Of a DNA stretch of 35,568 nucleotides, positions 31,811 to 35,568 are shown one piece after another (within the stretch, counting starts at the first letter, position 1; the number at the start of each line of letters is the position of its first letter). Both the position numbers and the translations under genes were made by a program. The notes beneath the pieces are model-generated. The model ran no database searches, was not told the origin of the DNA, and saw only the letters and a program-made list of their open reading frames with translations. The DNA is taken from positions 1-35,568 of the forward strand of contig DAIOHQ010000015.1 of NCBI GenBank assembly GCA_036744635.1, read 5' to 3'. Source of the stretch: DAIOHQ01 sp036744635. Lineage in GTDB: Bacteria > Planctomycetota > Phycisphaerae > Tepidisphaerales > Tepidisphaeraceae.

Positions 31811-32356
31811 ATGGCCGATGAAGTGCAGAATGATCCGCAAGAACCCGCGCCGGATGAAGAGGGCGATGGCGCGTCGGTGTTGCACTATGGCACATCGCGG
31901 ACGCAGCAGTGGGTGGCGATCGCTCAGTTTTCGCAGGCGTGGGAGGCGCACCTGGCGTGCAACAAGCTGGAGGATGGCGGGATCCGGGCGCAGGTGCGCG
32001 AGGATACTTTTGCCCTGGTGTACGGCCACAAGGCAGTGGGTGCGAAGCTGATGGTATGGTCGGATGACGTGGGGGCGGCGGTGGGCCTGCTGGCGCAGAC
32101 GCCGGCGCGCTCGAAGCTGCTGGTGCGGCCGGCGGAAGCGGTCGAGCCGGTGAAGTGCCCCCGGTGCGGATCGGAGAAGGTGTTCTCGCGCGACGGGGCG
32201 GTTTGGATCGTGCGGGTGCTCACCCGGTTGTGGTTTGGGCGGCCGACGCGCAGGCGCCTGTGGACCTGCGCGGAGTGCGGGAATCAGTGGATCACGCTGG
32301 TGGCGCACGAGACGGAAGCGGACCAAAGCGCTGAAAATAAAGAGGACGACGAGTGA
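31811..32356 (+). CDS. DUF2007-type signalling domain plus C-terminal zinc ribbon protein
   Basis: The 181-residue cytosolic protein has a DUF2007-like domain at about residues 33-100 (QWVAIAQFSQAWEAHLACNK, ending MVWSDDVGAAVGLL), a ferredoxin-like fold annotated as 'putative signal transducing protein'. The C-terminal part is a zinc ribbon with CPRCGSEKV and CAECGNQW, four cysteines in all, ending in an acidic tail. Its ligand and partner are unknown. The ATG at 31811 lies just beyond a terminator, and an upstream GTG at 31781 falls inside the terminator stem and is rejected. No strong ribosome binding site is visible. It converges with the decarboxylase-family gene after 17 bases. Confidence 0.75.
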   Translation: MADEVQNDPQEPAPDEEGDGASVLHYGTSRTQQWVAIAQFSQAWEAHLACNKLEDGGIRAQVREDTFALVYGHKAVGAKLMVWSDDVGAAVGLLAQTPARSKLLVRPAEAVEPVKCPRCGSEKVFSRDGAVWIVRVLTRLWFGRPTRRRLWTCAECGNQWITLVAHETEADQSAENKEDDE

Positions 32357-32373
32357 AGCGATAATTGAACAGC

Positions 32374-33084
32374 TCAGCGTTTTCGGCCGACTGGAATGTC
32401 GCCATAGGCGTGGACGGTCTGGCAGATGAGGCGGAGGGAGGATTCGAGGTCGCCGGAGGCGGTCTTGAAGGCGTCGGCATCGATGGTGAGGGGGGCGCCC
32501 AGGACCACCAGCGGGGCGCCGTATTCCGGGGTGCGGATGGCTTGCTGGAGGGTGAGGCCGCCGACGGCCTGCACGGGCACGCTGACGGCGGCGACGATTT
32601 CCTTGAGCTGATCGAGGGGACTGGGCATGCGTCCTCCGGCGGCGGCAATGCCGCGGCGTTCGTCGTAGCCGATGTGATGGATGACGTAGTCGCAGCCGAG
32701 GTCCTCGATGAGCTTGGCGCCGGCGACCATATCGGGGCAGCCAAGGTTGTCGCCCATCACCTTGACGTTGTAGTCCCGCCCGGCCTTCACCACGCACTTG
32801 AGCGTTTCGGCGTGGGCGCGGGCCATCACCACAACGTGGGTGGCGCCGGCTTTGGCCATCATTTCCGCTTCGAGATAGCCGCCATCCATGGTTTTGAGAT
32901 CGGCGACGATGGGGATTCCGGGAAAACGCTCTCGCAGGGCCCGCACGCCGTGCATGCCCTCGGCGATAATCAGCGGCGTGCCCGCTTCCAGCCAATCCAC
33001 TCCCGCCCGCATTCCGAGGTCGGCGGTGGAAAGGGCTTCGGGAATGCTGGTGAGGTCAAGGGAGATCTGGACGATGGGCTGCAT
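32374..33084 (-). CDS. HUMPS-family protein, probable 3-hexulose-6-phosphate synthase
   Basis: This 236-residue TIM-barrel protein belongs to the OMP decarboxylase suprafamily (HUMPS), whose members use Mg2+ on 1,2-enediolate intermediates. The set D10, E33, D62, K64, D67 (ISLDLTS, WLEAGTPL, VADLKTMDGG) is intact. HHIGYDER (about residues 136-143) has the His-x-Gly-x-Asp pattern of hexulose-6-phosphate synthases rather than the Arg-bearing pattern of KGPDC/UlaD, so formaldehyde plus ribulose 5-phosphate condensation is the favoured reaction. No 6-phospho-3-hexuloisomerase is nearby, so a related sugar phosphate lyase remains possible. It follows the URO-D gene by 50 bases on the same strand, suggesting an operon. 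Confidence 0.82.
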   Translation of the reverse strand: MQPIVQISLDLTSIPEALSTADLGMRAGVDWLEAGTPLIIAEGMHGVRALRERFPGIPIVADLKTMDGGYLEAEMMAKAGATHVVVMARAHAETLKCVVKAGRDYNVKVMGDNLGCPDMVAGAKLIEDLGCDYVIHHIGYDERRGIAAAGGRMPSPLDQLKEIVAAVSVPVQAVGGLTLQQAIRTPEYGAPLVVLGAPLTIDADAFKTASGDLESSLRLICQTVHAYGDIPVGRKR

Positions 33085-33134
33085 ATCGGTGGATTGTGAA
33101 GGCCGTGGGAAAGTGCGTCAAACAAACAGCCGAA

Positions 33135-34370
33135 TCAGGCGCCGGGCGTCGATTGGTCGTACTCGGCGATGGCGTCGAACATGGCGGTGATATTTTCCGG
33201 CTGGACGTCGGCCATGATGTTGTGGACTTGCTGAAAGACGAAGCCGCCGCCGGGGGCGAAAATGCGCAGTTGCTCGAGGACATGCTGGCGCACCTGGGCG
33301 GGCGTCGCCTGCGGCAGGATGCCACGCGTGTCGCAACCGCCGCCCCAGAAGCACAGACGCTTGCCGAAATCTTTCTTGAGCGCAGCCGGGTCCATGGTGG
33401 CGCAGGAAATCTGCACCGGGTTGATGGCGTCCAGGCCGGCTTCGATGAGATCGTCGAGCAAGGGGCCGACGCCGCCGCAGCAGTGCAGCATGATCTTGAC
33501 GTCGGCCAGTTCCTTCACGCGCCCCCACATGCGCTGGTAGCGCGGCTTGAAGAACTCGCGGAACATTTCCATCGACATCTGCGGGCCGGTCTGCATGCCG
33601 AGGTCATCGCCGAAGAGGATGATGTCGATCGATTTTCCGACGGCGCCGAGGAAGGTTTCCAGGCGCTGCAGGTGCAGCTCGACAAGGGCATCGAGCAGGC
33701 GATGGGCTTCGAGGGGCTCTGCGGCCAGCAGGTAGAGGAATTGATCATTGCGGCAGAGGAACTGGCCCCATTCCAGCAGGTTGCCGCCGAACAGGCCGAC
33801 GATGGCGCGGTCGGTGCGCCGGCGCAACGCGGCGGCGCCGGCGGCGAGGTCTTCGCCGGGGCCGGGAGGGCCGGGGATCGCCCAGGATACGTCGGCCATC
33901 GCTTCGGGCAGGCGGGAAAAATCATTGGGGATGTTTTCGAGGTACGGCCAATAGATCTGCTCGAAGTAGAGCGAGCCGGCCTTCTGAATCGCGGTAGGCC
34001 GGCCTTTGGGACTGTACAGCAGCCAGTCGCCATTTGTGGCGCGCACGTCAACCCACCGGGGGATGAGACAGTCGCTTCCATCAGGCAGCACCCATGGCTT
34101 CCAGTGGCGGTCTTCGAGTGAAAACCCGCGGCCCATTTCGATGGCGTCAACCTGGAAGCGGTCGAGCACATCCTCTTCGATCACCGCAAGCTGCTGGACC
34201 ATGTCATAAACCTTGGGAAGGCGGCTGGGCAGGCCAAGATGGTCGCGCAGCTTGCGATAGGCGATGGCCATGATGCCGCTGGATCGGTGTGAGCCGAAAT
34301 CGACGGCGATCCTTTGCGGCTGAATGTGGTTGACCGATTGAAGGACGCGCTGACGGCTGGTTGGGGACAT
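33135..34370 (-). CDS. URO-D superfamily protein (uroporphyrinogen decarboxylase-like)
   Basis: This 411-residue TIM-barrel protein belongs to the URO-D/corrinoid methyltransferase superfamily, which includes both heme-pathway decarboxylases and Zn-dependent methyltransferases such as MtaA. IMLHCCGGVGPLLDDLIEAG carries His and Cys residues that fit the metal site of the methyltransferase branch, and LFGDDLGMQTGPQMSMEMFR is characteristic. The N terminus has RVLQSVNHIQPQRIAVDFGS. It lacks the short conserved heme-type HemE start, so true HemE function is unlikely. The linked HUMPS gene hints at one-carbon or sugar metabolism. GGAGG precedes the ATG at 34370; the frame is open to 35066 only by chance. 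Confidence 0.82.
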   Translation of the reverse strand: MSPTSRQRVLQSVNHIQPQRIAVDFGSHRSSGIMAIAYRKLRDHLGLPSRLPKVYDMVQQLAVIEEDVLDRFQVDAIEMGRGFSLEDRHWKPWVLPDGSDCLIPRWVDVRATNGDWLLYSPKGRPTAIQKAGSLYFEQIYWPYLENIPNDFSRLPEAMADVSWAIPGPPGPGEDLAAGAAALRRRTDRAIVGLFGGNLLEWGQFLCRNDQFLYLLAAEPLEAHRLLDALVELHLQRLETFLGAVGKSIDIILFGDDLGMQTGPQMSMEMFREFFKPRYQRMWGRVKELADVKIMLHCCGGVGPLLDDLIEAGLDAINPVQISCATMDPAALKKDFGKRLCFWGGGCDTRGILPQATPAQVRQHVLEQLRIFAPGGGFVFQQVHNIMADVQPENITAMFDAIAEYDQSTPGA

Positions 34371-34396
34371 GATGGCCTCCGAATAAAGGCGAGTTG

Positions 34397-34425
34397 ATTG
34401 TCTCATTTCTTGACGGGGATGACAA
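34397..34425 (-). promoter_or_regulatory. Candidate promoter for the URO-D/HUMPS operon
   Basis: On the reverse strand TTGTCA (forward 34420-34425) and GACAAT (forward 34397-34402) are spaced by exactly 17 bases. The predicted start near 34390 leaves about 20 nt before the ATG, with GGAGG in it. It lies about 30 bp from the end of the ISAs1 remnant. Confidence 0.4.
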
Positions 34426-34453
34426 GGTGAAGGGAGGATTGACGCGGCGACAC

Positions 34454-34840
34454 GCAGGGCAATCGCATGTTCACGCCGCGTTTCGTGTGTTTGCATAATG
34501 TTAGGATTGCGCCCTTGCGCCCTCCCACGACACTTTCGGACGGGTCTTGGCCCTGCTGGAGCCCGATGCCTTCGAGCGTTGCTTCCTGGCCTGGACGCGG
34601 TCGCTGACGGCGGGCCGCGGAGGGAGCCTGGTGAAGATCGGTAAGCTTCAATGAGGACCAGTGCCGGATTCGCAAGGGCTACGCGGCAGAAAACTTCAGC
34701 CGGTTGCGTCGGATCGCCTTGAACCTGTTGCAGCGCGAGACCACCCGGAAAGTGGGAATCAAAACCAAACGGCTGATCGCCGCCTGGGATCACAACTACC
34801 TGTTGGACCTGCTTATCGGGTGAACATGCGATTGCCCTGC
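34454..34840 (+). mobile_element. Internally deleted ISAs1-family element
   Basis: Perfect terminal inverted repeats of about 21 bases bound the element: GCAGGGCAATCGCATGTTCA from 34454 and its exact reverse complement ending at 34840. Between them lie two fragments of an ISAs1-type transposase. The whole is about 387 bp, against more than 1.1 kb for intact members. No flanking target duplication is obvious. With both ends intact it could still be mobilised by a full-length relative elsewhere in the genome. Confidence 0.8.
34520..34823 (+). pseudogene. ISAs1-family transposase remnant (two fragments, frameshifted)
   Basis: The first fragment (34520-34654) reads PSHDTFGRVLALLEPDAFER, then CFLAWTRSLTAGRGGSLVKI, as in the N-terminal third of ISAs1 transposases, and then hits TGA. 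The second (34647-34823, a different frame) reads NEDQCRIRKGYAAENFSRLR, then RIALNLLQRET and KRLIAAWDHNYLLDLL, as in the C terminus, and ends at TGA 34821-34823. The catalytic DDE core between them (normally over 200 residues) is missing, as is the extreme N terminus, so it cannot be functional. Confidence 0.82.
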
Positions 34841-34857
34841 CGGGAGCAGCCGGCGGC

Positions 34858-34886
34858 TTGACGGAAGGGGCGGGTGGCCGGATAAT
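34858..34886 (+). promoter_or_regulatory. Promoter of tRNA-Glu
   Basis: TTGACG (34858-34863) and GATAAT (34881-34886) lie exactly 17 bases apart, each five of six consensus bases. The start near 34893 gives a 45-nt 5' leader to be removed by RNase P. It begins 18 bases beyond the ISAs1 remnant. Confidence 0.65.
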
Positions 34887-34937
34887 GCGGCAATCCTGGG
34901 ATGAAAGCAGCCGCGCCCGCGCCCGCGCGAACCCGAC

Positions 34938-35010
34938 GCCCCCATCGTCTAGTGGCCTAGGATATCTGGTTCTCAGCCAGAGGACAGGGGTTCGACTCCC
35001 CTTGGGGGTA
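34938..35010 (+). tRNA. tRNA-Glu (anticodon CTC)
   Basis: The 73-nt sequence folds as a full cloverleaf. The acceptor arms are GCCCCCA (34938-34944) and TGGGGGT (35003-35009) with a G-T pair at the end, and the discriminator is A35010. The anticodon arm is TCTGG-TTCTCAG-CCAGA, giving CTC, which reads GAG. The T arm is AGGGG-TTCGACT-CCCCT. The D arm and GTCTAGTGGCCTAGGATA match bacterial tRNA-Glu. CCA is not encoded (ATCC follows). Confidence 0.95.
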
Positions 35011-35013
35011 TCC

Positions 35014-35040
35014 AAAAGCCCGGTTTTTCCGGGCTTTTTT
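35014..35040 (+). terminator. Intrinsic terminator of tRNA-Glu
   Basis: AAAAGCCCGG (35014-35023) and CCGGGCTTTT (35029-35038) form a perfect 10-bp stem around TTTTT, followed by TT, G and a second T5 run. It begins 3 bases after the tRNA. Confidence 0.9.
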
Positions 35041-35343
35041 GTTTTTCGGTCTCTGGCAAAATTCAAAGGTCTTTCACCACGTCACTGAAGACACGGAGAA
35101 AGCCTCCGATTTTGGCGTATCTGTCTCCGTGTCTCCGTATTTTTCTGTTAAACGCTCTTAGGAAAGAGGGATTCGGTGAATCTTCCCGCGATTGGTGAAA
35201 AACTGCGACGCCTGTTCCTCCGGCGGGGGTCGAAGGAAGCGACGAAGCGACGAAGCGACGGAGCGACGAAGGGACCAGGCTCCTCCCCTTCGTCGCTCCG
35301 TCGCTTCGTCGCTCTGCCGCTTTTCCGGCAGGCGGGGGGCAAG
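35041..35343. other. Repeat-rich intergenic region after tRNA-Glu
   Basis: I see no gene here. It holds short inverse copies of a GACACGGAGA/TCTCCGTGTC-type motif (near 35089-35099 and 35126-35136) and the long GCGACGAA hairpin at 35247-35312. The reverse-strand open frames translate these repeats only. Confidence 0.55.
35247..35312. repeat. 27-bp perfect hairpin built from GCGACGAA-type 9-mers
   Basis: The left arm (35247-35273) is three 9-base units of the GCGACGAAG type, with further partial units to its left (35238-35246). The right arm (35286-35312) is its perfect reverse complement, with a 12-base spacer. The transcript would form a very stable hairpin in front of the next gene, which starts 31 bases later. 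Confidence 0.8.
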
Positions 35344-35568
35344 ATGGCAGGGGGGGCGGCGGTGGAGCAGCCGCTGCGATCGGAATTATACAGCGTCGAG
35401 CAACTCGCCAAGCACGCCGGGACGCTTGCACAGTCTCACCGCCTGGCCAGCTCGCGGCCGGCGGACCGGCTGCTTCCACGGCTGGAGGATAACAAGCGGG
35501 TGTTGGTGGAGACCTACGACCTGGTGACCGCCGCAGCGCTCGATGACCGCGGGCGCGGGCGCGGGGGA
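35344..35568 (+). CDS. Cyclic beta-1,2-glucan synthase-like enzyme, N-terminal fragment (cut by window end)
   Basis: The 75 codons in the window begin MAGGAAVEQPLRSELYSVEQ and continue LAKHAGTLAQSHRLASSRP and LLPRLEDNKRVLVETYDLV. This pattern of P-[LI]-R-x-E-L-[FY]-S-x-E-x-L-x-x-H-A followed by LL-x-R-L-x-x-N is the start of the very large NdvB/ChvB-type cyclic glucan synthases, whose C terminus is a GH94 glucan phosphorylase domain; they normally exceed 2,500 residues. The call rests on this short N terminus only. The ATG at 35344 follows a G-rich run; the start may lie elsewhere. The final part, GRGRGRG, could be a low-complexity insert. Confidence 0.55.
   Translation, partial: MAGGAAVEQPLRSELYSVEQLAKHAGTLAQSHRLASSRPADRLLPRLEDNKRVLVETYDLVTAAALDDRGRGRGG

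Noticed and set aside
31190..32995. 601-codon antisense frame across the kinase and HUMPS genes
   Set aside because: It crosses a terminator and three real genes and has an Arg/Pro/His-rich composition without motifs.
33135..34370. True heme-pathway HemE
   Set aside because: The sequence lacks the usual HemE N-terminal signature and carries a His/Cys-rich metal-site segment instead; no other heme gene is nearby.

Overview
This window is a GC-rich chromosomal segment, most likely from a planctomycete (Planctomycetota, plausibly class Phycisphaerae). Three things point there: a giant-type surface protein with an N-terminal LEPR-XLL-like motif (residues 38-45 of the gene at 18865), an exosortase/EpsI/TPR/tyrosine-autokinase block, and intergenic stretches full of short G-rich or ATGAATG-type repeats. 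This taxonomic call is an inference from gene content, not from a marker gene. The one tRNA gene carries no encoded CCA end.

Layout. 1-9.0 kb is housekeeping: a GH13 glycogen branching enzyme, a secreted TlpA-like thioredoxin protein convergent with it, an M17 leucyl aminopeptidase, a SYLF-domain lipoprotein with a small orphan protein upstream, a Cof-type HAD phosphatase, and a Nudix hydrolase followed closely by an M50 site-2-type protease. 9.0-12.9 kb holds pyrimidine genes: a strong promoter plus intrinsic terminator (small RNA or attenuated leader) precedes pyrK; an ABM-domain protein follows; a DUF4058 gene on the other strand separates these from pyrD; an orphan DUF433 antitoxin-like gene closes the section. 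12.97-14.8 kb is an ECF sigma factor overlapping by ATGA with an unusual membrane protein: an anti-sigma-like N terminus joined to a YfbK-type VWA protein from which the VWA domain itself is missing.

15.3-18.6 kb carries a GNAT acetyltransferase, a RidA protein, a SpoU rRNA/tRNA methyltransferase, a MITE-like inverted repeat, and two small reverse-strand genes. 18.8-31.8 kb is the cell-surface block: a LEPR-XLL/Calx-beta protein, a LolA-like protein, then exosortase, EpsI-like protein (ATGA overlap), a 1,530-residue TPR membrane protein and a Wzc-type BY-kinase ending at a clear terminator. Together these look like an envelope polysaccharide synthesis/export and protein-sorting system without its glycosyltransferases in view.

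31.8-35.6 kb has a DUF2007/zinc-ribbon protein, a reverse-strand operon of a URO-D-family protein and a hexulose-6-phosphate-synthase-like decarboxylase-family protein, a decayed ISAs1-family element with intact terminal inverted repeats, tRNA-Glu(CTC) with its own promoter and terminator, a long hairpin of GCGACGAA-type repeats, and the first 75 codons of what appears to be a cyclic beta-glucan-synthase-like giant enzyme cut by the window edge.

All functional names rest on motif recognition by eye; no database search was possible. Promoters are consensus matches and are predictions only.
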